From assembly GCF_011801125.1 (NCBI RefSeq), contig NZ_CP046171.1, forward strand, positions 3,162,001 to 3,226,000: DNA of 64,000 bases, given 5' to 3'. How positions within the stretch are numbered: the first letter of the stretch is position 1; each line of letters opens with the position of its first letter. The translations under genes and the position numbers were made by a program. This document shows, piece after piece, positions 34,321 through 44,287 of the stretch. Source of the DNA: Nocardia brasiliensis (GTDB taxonomy: Bacteria > Actinomycetota > Actinomycetes > Mycobacteriales > Mycobacteriaceae). A model generated the notes under the pieces. That model did no database searches. It was not told the origin of the DNA and saw nothing but the letters and a program-made list of their open reading frames with translations.

Positions 34321-34872
34321 CTATGTGCTGAGCTTGAACTGTTGCGGTCGCTTGGTGCCGTCGCATTTATCGATCACCGCGCCACCGTCGACCGATTCGG
34401 CGCAGCCCTGGTCGCTGATGGAACGGAGATAGAAGGTGTCGGATCCGGTGTTGGCGAACACGATTCGCAATTCGATCCCGGCGCGGGTGTGGTTGCAGCC
34501 GACCGTGCCGATCTTGGCGCGTCCGGACGAGTCCGTGAGAAGCCACGGGTTCAGGCATTCGCCGTTGGCGCCGCCGCCGGAGTTGACCAACCTCCAGGTG
34601 CCGCCGCCCGCGTCCTCGAGTTTCCACCGGTCTTTGGCGTCGGACTTCGTGACCGAAACGTTGACACGGCAGGAAATGCGCCCCGGCTGGCCATGCTCGG
34701 GCAACGTCCCCGAGATCGAGGAACCAACCGCCCCACACTCCCGACCCTGCTCCAACCGATCCGTCAAACCCCACATCCGTACGTGCGGCTCCACCACCAG
34801 CCGCGCACTGACCCCGCCGCCACCATCCCCAGCGCCGGCTCCGTGCAGGGCCATCGCAGGTGACTGCGTCAT
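34321..34872 (-). CDS. Hypothetical protein with ricin-like C-terminus, possibly truncated
   Basis: About 183 residues. The C-terminal two thirds (WKLEDAGGGTWRLVNSGGG, NPWLLTDSSG, QGCAESVDG, RPQQFKLS) have the QQF-type and disulphide pattern seen at the end of the HTH/ricin membrane protein at 8.5 kb. There is no clear signal peptide or membrane helix, so the 5' part may have been lost. The start is uncertain: ATGs at 34872 and 34854 are both possible. Function unknown. Confidence 0.5.
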   Translation of the reverse strand: MTQSPAMALHGAGAGDGGGGVSARLVVEPHVRMWGLTDRLEQGRECGAVGSSISGTLPEHGQPGRISCRVNVSVTKSDAKDRWKLEDAGGGTWRLVNSGGGANGECLNPWLLTDSSGRAKIGTVGCNHTRAGIELRIVFANTGSDTFYLRSISDQGCAESVDGGAVIDKCDGTKRPQQFKLST

Positions 34873-35070
34873 ACGTCATTCGTCCTGGCTCTCTATCAGT
34901 GGCGCACAAGGAGATAGAAGGTAGTCCCGAATTCTGTTTGGGCCAAAAAGTGTTGGTCGTCCACAGGGGGAGGGCGGCTAGCCTTCTAGATGCTCCCTTC
35001 TCGTGGAAACATCGCGCAACAGGATCGTGCAGCCGGCTACCCGAGTGGACCGCAGCCAGAGGAATTGACG

Positions 35071-36293
35071 ATGGGCCGGAAAACTGAAGCTTCTCCTTTG
35101 GACGCGTTGCTCTATCACGACCGCACGATGTGCATCGGGCTCGTTTTGCATCTGACCGGTCGGGCTCCGACGCCGGACAGACTCGCCTCGCATGTGCGGG
35201 ACCGGCTCGACCGGTTACCAGCGCTGTCGGTGATCGTTTCCGGCAGCGGCACCGCGGCGACTTGGCTGCGACGCTCACCGGAGCTCGGCTACCACGTTCG
35301 CTCCCGTGACCTGAGCGCCGGCGCCGATATCTACGACGTGGTCCGTGAACTGCACCGGGAACCATTCGCCGAGGGCAGGCCGCCGTGGACGATGACGATC
35401 CTCGACGGTCATATCCCGGGTGAGTACCTGATCTTCTACCGCGTCAGCCACGGGGTCCAGGACATCGGGGGAATTACCCGCACGCTCGAGATCCTTTCGG
35501 GGACGCATCGATCGACTCGGCCGATTCGGACGCCGCAGTGCGCAGCCTGGTCGAACCGCCGCGGCCCCGGCTGCGTCATTACCTGTATGCGGTCAGGCTG
35601 GTGGCAGGGGCGAGTAGCAAGACCGCGCTATGGCCGCATCCAGTGCACGGCTATTCCGGCCTCCGGTCGCTCGAATGGGCCGAGGTACCGACGAATACGC
35701 TGCGAAGCCTGGCCGGTCCCCATGGGGGAAGCACTAATGACGCCTATCTGTCCAGCCTCGCGCGGGTCATATCGCAGTGGGCGGCACGGCATCACCCGAA
35801 CTCCGACGGCCACGAGATCCCGATTTCGCTGGCGATCAACAACCGGCGACCCGCGGACGTCAGTGCCCCCGGAAACCAATTCGCCGTCGGGCGTATGACC
35901 TTGCCCGGAGACAACGTTCCGTTTGCACAGGGGACGCGGATGACCGCGGTCCGCACCGCGCCGCTGAAGCAGGGGCAGTACCGTGAGGCGATCCGACGAC
36001 TGGCGGCGAGTGTCCCGCGCCTCGTCATGGAAAGGGCGTTCCGCTCGGCATTGAGTCCGGCGCGAGCCTGCGTGCTCTCCTCACATTTTGTGATCCGGCG
36101 CCCGTTGGCGTTCGCCGGCGACCCTGTACATGCGATCGACCCGGTCACCGCGCTGCCCGTCGGCGCACCTGTCTCCATTTTGCTGATCACGTATCAGAAG
36201 GTGTCGCGGGCGGTATTCGTGACCGATTCGATCGTGCCCGGCTTGGAAAACCTGCACGAGATGTGGCACGCAGAGGTGAGCGCCGGACGCTGA
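35071..36293 (+). pseudogene. Frameshifted wax ester synthase/DGAT-like acyltransferase
   Basis: Two frames join into one WS/DGAT-family protein. The first (35071 to about 35495) reads ASPLDALLYHDRTMCIG to EYLIFYRVSHGVQDIGG. The second (from about 35495) reads DASIDSADSDAAVRSLVEPP through LPVGAPVSILLITYQK to the stop at 36293. The change sits at CTTTCGGGGAC, where one missing base in a T-run explains it. The active-site HHxxxDG is also changed to SHGVQDI, so the protein may have been inactive before the frameshift. The family joins fatty acyl-CoA to alcohols or diacylglycerol. It converges on the terpene operon, with six bases between stops. Confidence 0.72.
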
Positions 36294-36299
36294 CGCAGC

Positions 36300-37634
36300 T
36301 TATGCCGACGACGTACGGGCGACGACTCGCATCTTCAACCGGCGTGGACCGCTGAACGCGCCCACTTTCGGACGGACACGGCAGTCCGATATTCGTTCCA
36401 GTCGCCAGCGGGTGGCGATGGTTGCCAGCGTCAGAATGGTGTCGGGTGTCGCCAGTGTTTCGCCGATGCACTTGCGACCGCCCGCGCCGAAAGGGAGGAA
36501 CGCGTAACGCGGTATCGCGTGTCCTGGTAACCAACGATCGGGGTCGAACAGGTCCGGATCGGCGTATTGATCGGCGCGGTGGTGGATTATGTAGGGGCTG
36601 TAAACGAGGTTGGTCCCTGCGGGAATCGAGTACTCCCCGAGCTGTGTGTCCATCGTGGCGACCCGGGTGACCAACCAGGACGGCGGCCAAATACGCAGGA
36701 CCTCGGTGACGACTCGAGCGGTCAATTCCAATCGCGGCAGATCCGCGTACGTCGCGTGCCTGCCCTGGAGAACCCCGTCGATCTCGGCGTGAACCCGCCG
36801 ACGGATATCCGGGTGCTCGGCCAGTGTGAACCATGTCCACGACAGTGCCGCGGCGGTGGTGTCCATGCCGCCGAGGAGGAGTCCGAGAATGGTTTCGACG
36901 ATTTGTCGGTCGGACAGCTGTGGTTTGTTGCTTGCCGGGTCGCGGGCATTCAACAGCGCGGTCAGCAGATCGGCGTGGTCGGTGGTACTGCCGCGACGCG
37001 CATCGATGGCCGCGTAGATGACCTCGTGCAGGCGCGCAGTGGCCCGTGCGTCGCGGCGGTGCCACGGCAGTGCCAGCCGATCCAGCCACGGTGGCAGGAT
37101 CATGCGCCGCAAGAGTCCGCCGAGCACAGTATCGAGATCGGCGAGAATCCGGTCCTTGGTCGCGGAGTGCATCCCAGCTGGAAAGACAGCGGCCAGAAAG
37201 CCTTTCGCGATGATGGTCCGCATTTCCGCGGCGACATCGATGGTTTGCCCATCGTGCCACCCGCCGATCACCGATGCGACGATGTCCGTCTTTGCCGCCA
37301 TGTAGCCGGGAATGCGTTGTCGATGAAACGCGGGCTGGACCAGGCGGCGCAGTCGGCGGTGTTGCTCATATGGGCACAGCGCCAGTCCTCCGCCTAACAG
37401 CGCCCGGCCTTGTTCGTAGAGCGGTCCGCCCTTGTCGAACGTGCGGTCGTCGCGCAGGAGCTGTTCGGTCAGTGCGGGGTCGCAGACCACGACAACACTG
37501 GAAACGCCGAAACGCAGCCGCACCAGCGAACCGTGCGCGGGCAAGGACGCCAGAAACGGGCCGAGCCGTCGCAGCTCGGTGAGGTGCCCGATCAGCGGCA
37601 GTCCAACCGGAACCGCCGGAATCGTGTCCTTCAC
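36300..37634 (-). CDS. Cytochrome P450, last gene of the terpenoid operon
   Basis: A 444-residue P450. The I-helix motif is GGMDTTA, the ExxR motif is in VTEVLRIWPP, and the haem Cys is in FGAGGRKCIGE. The N-terminus (VKDTIPAVPVGLPLIGHL) is the usual proline-rich start of a soluble P450. The GTG at 37634 lies 14 bases after the stop of terpene synthase 2 and has GGAG at a good distance. A terpene synthase immediately upstream makes oxidation of a terpene product the likely role. The ferredoxin/reductase fusion in the same operon could supply electrons. Confidence 0.92.
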   Translation of the reverse strand: MKDTIPAVPVGLPLIGHLTELRRLGPFLASLPAHGSLVRLRFGVSSVVVVCDPALTEQLLRDDRTFDKGGPLYEQGRALLGGGLALCPYEQHRRLRRLVQPAFHRQRIPGYMAAKTDIVASVIGGWHDGQTIDVAAEMRTIIAKGFLAAVFPAGMHSATKDRILADLDTVLGGLLRRMILPPWLDRLALPWHRRDARATARLHEVIYAAIDARRGSTTDHADLLTALLNARDPASNKPQLSDRQIVETILGLLLGGMDTTAAALSWTWFTLAEHPDIRRRVHAEIDGVLQGRHATYADLPRLELTARVVTEVLRIWPPSWLVTRVATMDTQLGEYSIPAGTNLVYSPYIIHHRADQYADPDLFDPDRWLPGHAIPRYAFLPFGAGGRKCIGETLATPDTILTLATIATRWRLERISDCRVRPKVGAFSGPRRLKMRVVARTSSA

Positions 37635-37648
37635 AGTGGTCTCCGCGT

Positions 37649-38899
37649 TCAGACGAATTTCCACCACCAGCGAATGGATTCCGGGGGCTCCGTCGGCGCG
37701 AACAACCGGTGCTCGGAGATCTCGTGCATGGCATCCTTCGTCAGGGTGCCGCTCGATTCCGCCGCGTCCATCTTCGTGCCGTATCGCGGCAGCCGTCGCT
37801 GCCATTCCAGCGTTCCCCGAACCATATTCGACAATTGCTCCAGATATCGTCGCAGCCCGGGGGAGCCGTCGGCGGCCAGCTTGTGCCGGAGCGCGACGAA
37901 CAAGGCCATGATCTCCTCGATCAGAGCGCACGCAGCATAGACGGCCTCCTGGTGGGACATGCCGTCGCGGGACGCGATGATCTCCACGATGTTGGATTCC
38001 AGGTTGCGCTGGTCCTTCTCCCTGGCGAACGACGCGATATCGGTCGGGACCGTCAGCAGTACCGTCGCCGCGTCGGTCAGCGCACGAACCGGCGGAGATT
38101 TGCGAGTAGCGAAATCGAGACAGGACTTTTCGGCCAGCTCGATCAGGACTACGCACGCCAGATCTCCACCATCGGGCGGACGGGCGATCATGTGCTCGTC
38201 CACGCTGCGCAGGTAGTCGCCGGACCTGTCCGAGACCCCGCATGCGGCGCCGAGCGCCCAGCGATAGTGCGACAGTACGCACATCATCAGCTGTTCGGCA
38301 CTGGCACGCGGTTCGACACGGGCCATGATGTCAGCCAGCGCCGCCGCGAAGGAGTCGAAGTCTTCGACGCCGAGTGGTTGGCGCTCGGGGTGCAGAGCAT
38401 AGTTCATGACGTTGGCCGCAAGATGATTGAAGGCCGTCGGGTTTCGGGACATCGGGCCGCTGTCACAGTAGTGGTCGTCGAACTGCAACGCCCACATCAA
38501 CCAATCGGCAAGCAGCTGAACACCTTCGGCGTCGCCGTCCGGTGCCCACATGCACGCGAGGTCGCCGGTGCACATGGCGCGGGCCGAACGCAATGCCTGT
38601 GGGCCGAAGCCCATTTCGCGGAAGAACTCCTCGGATCGCCGCTGAAATCCGGCGGAGCCGGCATGGTTACGCAGGTCCAACGGGCACCAGATCGGTGGAA
38701 TCTCCAGTGCGGACCCACCGGATTCGGACTCGGCTCGGCGGGTTGCCTCCGTGGTCGGAGCGTGGATGGTGCGCCGGAGTGCGCGACCGAATGCTGCGGG
38801 ATCCGGCGGCGTGGTGGGGGTGGCGAGCAGACTCGACACGTCCGCGGCAGTGGTTCCGAGGCCGGTGAGGCGGTGCACGACCGGAAGCGAGAGTGTCAT
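37649..38899 (-). CDS. Terpene synthase 2, 2-methylisoborneol-synthase-like
   Basis: A 416-residue class I terpene synthase. The Asp-rich motif is DDHYCD (141-146), the form typical of 2-methylisoborneol synthases, and IPPIWCPLDLRN matches the entry of the catalytic core in those enzymes. The second metal motif reads TDIASFARE (286-294), with Thr in place of the first Asn of NDxxSxxxE. The RY pair near the C-terminus is present (PRY). About 65 residues before the core are rich in Ala, Pro and Thr, the type of tail that directs cargo into family 2B encapsulins. No C-methyltransferase for geranyl diphosphate is in the window. TAGGAG upstream includes the stop of the split shell gene. Confidence 0.88.
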   Translation of the reverse strand: MTLSLPVVHRLTGLGTTAADVSSLLATPTTPPDPAAFGRALRRTIHAPTTEATRRAESESGGSALEIPPIWCPLDLRNHAGSAGFQRRSEEFFREMGFGPQALRSARAMCTGDLACMWAPDGDAEGVQLLADWLMWALQFDDHYCDSGPMSRNPTAFNHLAANVMNYALHPERQPLGVEDFDSFAAALADIMARVEPRASAEQLMMCVLSHYRWALGAACGVSDRSGDYLRSVDEHMIARPPDGGDLACVVLIELAEKSCLDFATRKSPPVRALTDAATVLLTVPTDIASFAREKDQRNLESNIVEIIASRDGMSHQEAVYAACALIEEIMALFVALRHKLAADGSPGLRRYLEQLSNMVRGTLEWQRRLPRYGTKMDAAESSGTLTKDAMHEISEHRLFAPTEPPESIRWWWKFV

Positions 38900-38907
38900 G
38901 TGAACTC

Positions 38908-39574
38908 CTAAATGATTGCTACATCGACGTGTTCGAGCATCGCGGTCGCGTCCGCTACCAATATCGCGATGCCATAGTTTCCGGTGACCAGGTATCTGGC
39001 GACGGCATGTTCGTCGACGCCGGTGAAACGGACACTGATGCCGGCACTGTGTTCGTCGGGGACACCGGTCTGATGAAGACCGACGACTCCCTCGTTGTCG
39101 ACCCCGGTGCGCAATGCGACGATCGACGAACTCTGTCTGTCCGTGACGGGAATGTGTTCGCAAGGGAACAACGGAACTCCGGCCCACGCCGTGATCAGAC
39201 GATTGCGCACCCGGACGGTTTCCGGCACGAGGCCGCGGCGGTTGCATTCCCGATGAAACGCGGCGATGGTCCGCGGATGCGCGAGCATGAGATCGGCGCT
39301 GCGGCATCGAGCGAGCAGCGCATCGAGATCGTCGGGGGTAGGCGGACCGCTGCGAGTGGATAGACGCTGGTCGTAGGCGGTTTCGTGGAGCAGCCCGAAA
39401 TCGCGGTTGTTGATCAGCTCCCATTCCCCGCGTTCGCGTATCTGCTCGACGGTGAGTCGCAGCTGCTCATCGAACTGGTTCAGTGGCTTGTTGTACAGAT
39501 CGTTTACGCGGGTATGTATACACAGGACCGACTGAGCCAGCGACAGTTCGTATTCCCGGGGGCCGAGGTCATAG
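38908..39574 (-). pseudogene. Family 2B encapsulin shell 2, C-terminal part (separated by IS)
   Basis: The frame begins at [23 protein letters not shown] next to the insertion and runs 221 residues to the stop at 38908. It is the capsid-fold half of a family 2B encapsulin: [36 protein letters not shown] and VPLFPCEHIPVTDRQSSSIVALRTG are almost the same as in the intact shell gene at 48.2 kb. It no longer has its own start in frame. Together with the 5' part at 40837-41589 it would give a shell protein of 471 residues. Confidence 0.9.
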
Positions 39575-39642
39575 GGGGCTGCTGCAGGGGTGGGTGACAA
39601 CCAAGATGGCTTGCCGGGAGGCTGGCCTGAGAGGATGTCGCA

Positions 39643-39951
39643 GTGCCCAAGCCGTATCCGAAAGAGTTCCGCGACGATGTCGTGCGAGTCGCCCGAAACC
39701 GCGAAGACGGGGTGACCCTGGAGCAGGTCGCGGCCGATTTCGGCGTGCACCCTATGACGCTGTCGAAGTGGATGCGCCAATCCGACATCGACGACGGAAA
39801 CAAACCGGGGACCACGCGCAGCGAGTCTGCCGAGTTGCGTGATGCCCGTCGCCGGATCCGGTTGTTGGAGCAGGAGAACGAGGTCCTGCGCCGCGCCGCG
39901 GCGTATCTGTCGCAGGCGCAGATCCCGGGAAAAGGCTCTACCCGCTCGTGA
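39643..39951 (+). CDS. IS3-family transposase OrfA
   Basis: A 102-residue protein with the IS3 OrfA helix-turn-helix (LEQVAADFGVHPMTLSKWMRQ) and a leucine-zipper-like C-terminus (LRDARRRIRLLEQENEVLRR). It binds the element ends and joins the catalytic OrfB. The start is GTG at 39643. The stop overlaps the OrfB start by GTGA, so OrfB is made by coupling or by frameshifting. Confidence 0.92.
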   Translation: MPKPYPKEFRDDVVRVARNREDGVTLEQVAADFGVHPMTLSKWMRQSDIDDGNKPGTTRSESAELRDARRRIRLLEQENEVLRRAAAYLSQAQIPGKGSTRS

Positions 39952-40808
39952 AAGAGCTTGCCGCCGAAGGGATTCCTGTGGCGGTGACGTGCCGGGTGCT
40001 GCAGCTCGCCCGCCAGCCCTACTATCGGTGGCTGGCCGAACCGGTGACCGCCGGCGAACTCGCCGAGGCGTATCGGGCCGACGCCTTGTTCGATGCCCAC
40101 CGCGACGACCCTGAATTCGGCTACCGGTTTCTGGCCGATGAGGCCCGCGAGGCCGGTGAATCGATGGCCGATCGGACCGCGTGGCGGATCTGCTCGACCA
40201 ACCGGTGGTGGAGCGCCTTCGGCAAACGGCGGCGCGGTAAGAACGGCAGACCCGGTCCGCCCGTCCACGACGATCTGGTGCAGCGAAACTTCGTTGCCGA
40301 TGCTCCGAATCGTTTGTGGCTCAGCGACATTACCGAACATTGCACCACTGAAGGCAAGCTGTATTTGTGTGCGGTCAAGGACGTGTTCTCCAACCGGATC
40401 ATCGGTTACTCGATCGATTCGCGGATGAAGTCACGGCTGGCGGTGACCGCGGTGAACAACGCTGTCGCCCGGCGCGGCGATGTGGCCGGTTGCATCCTGC
40501 ACAGCGACCGCGGAAGTCAGTTTCGCTCGAGGAGATTCGTCCACGCACTCAACCGTCACCGCATGGTCGGATCCATGGGCAGAGTCGGCGCGGCCGGTGA
40601 CAACGCCGCCATGGAAAGCTTCTTCAGCCTGCTGCAACGCAACGTCCTGGACCGTCAGCGCTGGGAAACTCGCGAACAATTACGGATTGCGATCGTCACC
40701 TGGATCGAGCGCACCTACCACCGTCGGCGCCGACAGGCCCGGCTCGGCCGGTTGACCCCGATCGAATTCGAAACCATCATGTCCCCAGCAGCCCGACAGG
40801 CTGCCTAA
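39948..40808 (+). CDS. IS3-family transposase OrfB (DDE integrase)
   Basis: A 286-residue protein with the rve integrase fold. The three catalytic acids are visible: D in LWLSDITEH, D in ILHSDRGSQF and E in DNAAMESFFSLLQ. It is full length and intact. The start overlaps the OrfA stop at GTGA. Confidence 0.92.
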   Translation: MKELAAEGIPVAVTCRVLQLARQPYYRWLAEPVTAGELAEAYRADALFDAHRDDPEFGYRFLADEAREAGESMADRTAWRICSTNRWWSAFGKRRRGKNGRPGPPVHDDLVQRNFVADAPNRLWLSDITEHCTTEGKLYLCAVKDVFSNRIIGYSIDSRMKSRLAVTAVNNAVARRGDVAGCILHSDRGSQFRSRRFVHALNRHRMVGSMGRVGAAGDNAAMESFFSLLQRNVLDRQRWETREQLRIAIVTWIERTYHRRRRQARLGRLTPIEFETIMSPAARQAA

Positions 40809-40836
40809 CCACTGTCACCCAATCCTGCAGCAGCCC

Positions 40837-41589
40837 CTAGTCGACGAAGGTGGCAGGCACTTCGGCCTCGCCTTTGTGCCCGGCGGCGACGTCGACAACG
40901 GCCTCGCCCTTGCCGTTCACTCGCATTCCCGCGGCGGTCATGAAGGCCGTGATGTGTTGCCGCAGATCGGCGTGTGCCTCGAAGATTTCCAGGAACCCGT
41001 CCCAGGGAATGACGACTACCTCGGCGGCGGTGCAGGCCCGTACCTCCGCCGACCAGATCGGTTCCTCCTGCAGCAACGCTTCGTCGCCGAGATGGTCACC
41101 GTCGGTGAGGTATCCGAGCACATGGGATCCGTCGAAGGAATCGGCGGCTGTTCGTTCCAGCCGCCCGTGGACGACCGCGAGCGCGAACCGCACCGGGCCG
41201 CCCTGTTCGACCACAACCTCACCGGCGGCGACGTGGCGCACCTGGCACCGCTGAGCGAGTTGTGTCAGCACGTCCATGTTCCGATATCCGTGCAGCACCG
41301 GTATCTCGGTCAAAGATTCTGGTATGACCCGGATTGCACCGTCGCCTGAACGCACGAAACCGACCCGCCCGCGGCTGACGCGCAGTGTTCGCCTGCGGTT
41401 GACGCGATAGATCCCGCCGCTCACCTCGATCCACGGCAATTGGTCCAGCAGCCAGCGGTCGGTGATCGACGCTGTTTGCGGCGGCGTTTTCGTGGTGGTG
41501 GCCAGGTTGCGCGCTGCGGCGGTGCGCAGCGAACGGGTCGCGATCAGCCCGAGCGTGTTGTCCGGCGGCTCGATCATCGTCTTGCTCAT
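40837..41589 (-). pseudogene. Family 2B encapsulin shell 2, N-terminal part (interrupted by IS)
   Basis: The 250 residues before the insertion comprise the N-terminal arm with the conserved [13 protein letters not shown] block, [16 protein letters not shown], and a cyclic-nucleotide-binding-like domain ([21 protein letters not shown] to [11 protein letters not shown]). Translation ends at a TAG formed by the target duplication at the insertion edge. The ATG at 41589 overlaps the stop of terpene synthase 1 by ATGA. The product would lack the capsid fold, so no shell can form from it; whether the lone nucleotide-binding domain is stable is unknown. Confidence 0.9.
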
Positions 41590-42599
41590 GACGCCCTCAT
41601 GGTTTCGAATGCGGAGGTGTCGCGACCGGGATCGAGGGTCACGATCCCATCGCGCCGGCCGTTCCAGCCGTAGGCGCTGCCGTGATAGCGGGTGGTCTCC
41701 AGGGACCAGCGAAGGTTGCCCGCGCACAACGAATTCAACGTGTTCAGATAGATCGCCACCTCCGGTCGCATCAGGTAGCGATGCCGTAGGACAGCGCACG
41801 CGTCCGCCAATTCGGCGTCGGCGATACGGATGAGTTCACCCGTGAGGTCCAGGGCCTGCTGTGGCTGCTGGCGGTGGTTGTGGATCAGCACAGCGACGAC
41901 GTTGAACAGATCACCGCGGGTGTACTCCTTACGGAACGACAGCAGATCGTTGACCAAGAGCGTGTGCATGGTCGTCGCGCGTTGTGCCCGTCGCAGATCC
42001 GGGTCGGCGTCGACCAGCGCGGACAGGTCGATGCCGTGGACGTACTCCCCGCCGATGAGCAGCGGCTGGGGTCCGAAACTGAGTTGCCGGATATCGAGAT
42101 AGGCGTCGAAATCGGGCAGCACCGCGCGGTCGATGTAGTCTCGCTCGAGCGCGATTCCACGCAGGCAGTCCCGCCAGCCTTGCTGGTAACGCTGGAAGAT
42201 GCGCTCGGACATGTTGTCGCGCATGGTCTTCCAGATATCGGAGAACGCGGGCGCGTACGGATGATCGGCAGTCCAGTCGACGGCTATCTCATCGAAGGTC
42301 GCATCCCGGAGCAGAGCCATGTCGTCAACCTCGAACATCAGTGAGTTCAGGCACGCCGAGTGCAGGACTCTCTCGGGCATCCCGTTCGGGTAGATCAGTG
42401 CATCGAACGACGCGTAGCGATGTTCGAAGAACCGAGACATTGCGGCCGAATCGGGAAATGGCAGGAACCGACGGACCCAGGCCGCGTGGTCCTCGTAGAT
42501 CGTCGGGTACGCGGAGTTGATGCGAGCCCGGGTGTGGCAGACCGGTTCCGGGATGTGCAGCGTGCCGCTGAGCCGGGGCGGCGCCAATGGCGTGGTCAT
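41586..42599 (-). CDS. Terpene synthase 1 (class I)
   Basis: A 337-residue class I terpene synthase with an Asp-rich motif at DDMALLRD (92-99) and a regular NSE motif NDLLSFRKE (217-225). The RY pair near the C-terminus is in TTRYHG. It cyclises a linear prenyl diphosphate with three magnesium ions; the product cannot be predicted. It has only about 20 residues before the core, unlike terpene synthase 2, so any encapsulin targeting signal would have to be short. Both ends overlap neighbours by ATGA (the ferredoxin reductase upstream, the second shell gene downstream). Confidence 0.9.
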   Translation of the reverse strand: MTTPLAPPRLSGTLHIPEPVCHTRARINSAYPTIYEDHAAWVRRFLPFPDSAAMSRFFEHRYASFDALIYPNGMPERVLHSACLNSLMFEVDDMALLRDATFDEIAVDWTADHPYAPAFSDIWKTMRDNMSERIFQRYQQGWRDCLRGIALERDYIDRAVLPDFDAYLDIRQLSFGPQPLLIGGEYVHGIDLSALVDADPDLRRAQRATTMHTLLVNDLLSFRKEYTRGDLFNVVAVLIHNHRQQPQQALDLTGELIRIADAELADACAVLRHRYLMRPEVAIYLNTLNSLCAGNLRWSLETTRYHGSAYGWNGRRDGIVTLDPGRDTSAFETMRAS

Positions 42600-44287
42600 G
42601 GCAAGCCCCTTCCAGCGGTCGTCCGCGTGCTGTTCGCCGCCGCGAGCAACGCCGCGTGGTCGGTCAACTTCACGCGCGGCCGACCATTCGCCCGGCCCTC
42701 CGCCCGCTCTGCCGAATCGATTGCCCGCCAACCGGAACCGTCGATCAGATCCGGTTGACGGTGTGCCAGCAGCTGCGTCAATTCCGCCCGTCCGCGAGGC
42801 GGGGTGGCCAGCCGCCCTGCGCCGAAATCGGCGAACAGGGCCGCGACGGTCTCCTCGGCGTCGGCCCGATTGGTTCCGATCACGCCGTGCGGGCCGCGTT
42901 TGATCCACCCGGCGACATAGGCGCCCGGTACCACGTCACCGTGGTCGAGCACCCGGCCATGGTCGTTGGGAATCACTCCGCGATGCCGGTCGAACGGGAC
43001 GCCCGGGATAGCGAGTCCGCGATAGCCGATACTGCGGAGCACGAGCGACGTCTCGATGGTCTCGATGGTGTCGGTCGGCTCAGCGATTACCGCTCCGTCC
43101 CTGCGCCGCAGCGTATTCCGCGCGTACTCGAGCGCTTGCACGCTGTTCGTGCCCCGCAATGCCACGGGCGTGCTCAGGAATCGCAGTGTGATGCGCCGAC
43201 GGTCGCCGGCGGCGTCCGCTCGCGCGTAATCGCACGCCAGACTCCATTTCAGACGCTGTGCCGGATCGGCTTGGACCGCCGCTGCCTCGGTGGCGTCGAG
43301 TCGCAGATCCCGAGGATTCACCCGCACGTCGACACCGCGCAGCTGTGACAGCGCGAGCAGCTCGGGCCCGGTGTAGGCCGCCTGTGCCGGTGAGCGCCGG
43401 CCGAGGACAACGACCTCTCGAATCTTGCTGTGGCGCAGCGCTGCCAGGGCGTGGTCGGCGATATCGGTGGTGGCGAGCTCGGCGGGATCGATGGTCAGGA
43501 TTCGGGCGAGATCCAGCGCCACGTTGCCGTTGCCGATGACGACCGCGCGTTCGGCGCAGAGGTCGAACGCGTGATCGGCGTAGTCGGGGTGCCCGTTGTA
43601 CCACCCGACGAACTCGGTCGCGGAATGACTGCCGGGCAACCGTTCTCCCTCGATGCCGAGTTCCCGATCCGCCGCGGCCCCGATGGCGTAGATCACGGCG
43701 TGGTGATATTCGAGCAGCTCTGCGGGCTGGATATGTTCGCCCACAGTGACATTGAGGTGGTAGGCGAGTGTTTGCCGCGCGCGATCGGCCTCGAAGCGAT
43801 CGCCGATCGCCTTGGTGCGCTGGTGGTCGGGAGCGATACCCGCGCGGACGAGACCGCCGGGGGTGGGCAGCTTTTCGAACAGATCCACGGTGACCTCGGC
43901 GTTCGAGAGCAGCGCGCGGGTCGCGTAGGCCGCTGCGGGCCCGCTGCCGACGACCGCGACCCGCAGCGTGTCATGGCCACGCGGCAGGCTCGGGGCGGCG
44001 GGCAGCGGCGCCGAGATGTCGGCGTCGAGCGGGTTGCTCTGGAAGTAGGTCGCGTTGATCTCGGCATAGCGTCGCAGTGGCGCGGTGAGGTCCTCTTCGG
44101 CGAAGATCGCACCGACCGGGCACGCGGGAACGCAGGCCCCGCAATCGATACACGTACCCGGATCGATGTACAACATCTCGGCTGTCGCGAAGTCCGGTTG
44201 GCCCGGGGCCGGCCGGATGCAGTCGACGGGGCACTCGCTGACGCAGCCGGCGTCATTGCAGCAGCTCTGGGTGATTACGTACGCCAC
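42596..44287 (-). CDS. Ferredoxin/ferredoxin-NADP reductase fusion (FprB-like)
   Basis: A 563-residue protein. Residues 1-75 are a bacterial ferredoxin with cluster cysteines in [15 protein letters not shown] and [14 protein letters not shown]. The rest is an adrenodoxin-reductase-like flavoprotein with FAD motif [22 protein letters not shown] motif [16 protein letters not shown], and the end block [14 protein letters not shown]. It moves electrons from NADPH to iron-sulphur carriers. Inside this operon its likely clients are the Fe-S enzymes IspG and IspH and the P450. The GTG at 44287 has GGAGGAGG upstream and overlaps the ispG end by 13 bp. Confidence 0.92.
   Translation of the reverse strand: MAYVITQSCCNDAGCVSECPVDCIRPAPGQPDFATAEMLYIDPGTCIDCGACVPACPVGAIFAEEDLTAPLRRYAEINATYFQSNPLDADISAPLPAAPSLPRGHDTLRVAVVGSGPAAAYATRALLSNAEVTVDLFEKLPTPGGLVRAGIAPDHQRTKAIGDRFEADRARQTLAYHLNVTVGEHIQPAELLEYHHAVIYAIGAAADRELGIEGERLPGSHSATEFVGWYNGHPDYADHAFDLCAERAVVIGNGNVALDLARILTIDPAELATTDIADHALAALRHSKIREVVVLGRRSPAQAAYTGPELLALSQLRGVDVRVNPRDLRLDATEAAAVQADPAQRLKWSLACDYARADAAGDRRRITLRFLSTPVALRGTNSVQALEYARNTLRRRDGAVIAEPTDTIETIETSLVLRSIGYRGLAIPGVPFDRHRGVIPNDHGRVLDHGDVVPGAYVAGWIKRGPHGVIGTNRADAEETVAALFADFGAGRLATPPRGRAELTQLLAHRQPDLIDGSGWRAIDSAERAEGRANGRPRVKLTDHAALLAAANSTRTTAGRGLP

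Larger units (their letters stand above)
39575..40837 (+). mobile_element. IS3-family insertion sequence inside encapsulin gene 2
   Basis: The element is 1263 bp. Its terminal inverted repeats begin GGGGCTGCTGCAGG on both sides and continue with two mismatches to GGGTGACA. A 3-bp target duplication (TAG on the plus strand, at 39572-39574 and 40838-40840) flanks it. It has overlapping orfA and orfB transposase frames. It is inserted against the direction of the operon. Removing the element and one TAG restores the reading frame TFVD-YDLGPREYEL, so the insertion is probably recent. Confidence 0.93.

Noticed and set aside
34095..34331. Small plus-strand frame of 78 residues
   Set aside because: No ribosome site, no motif, and it overlaps the end of a better-supported minus-strand gene.
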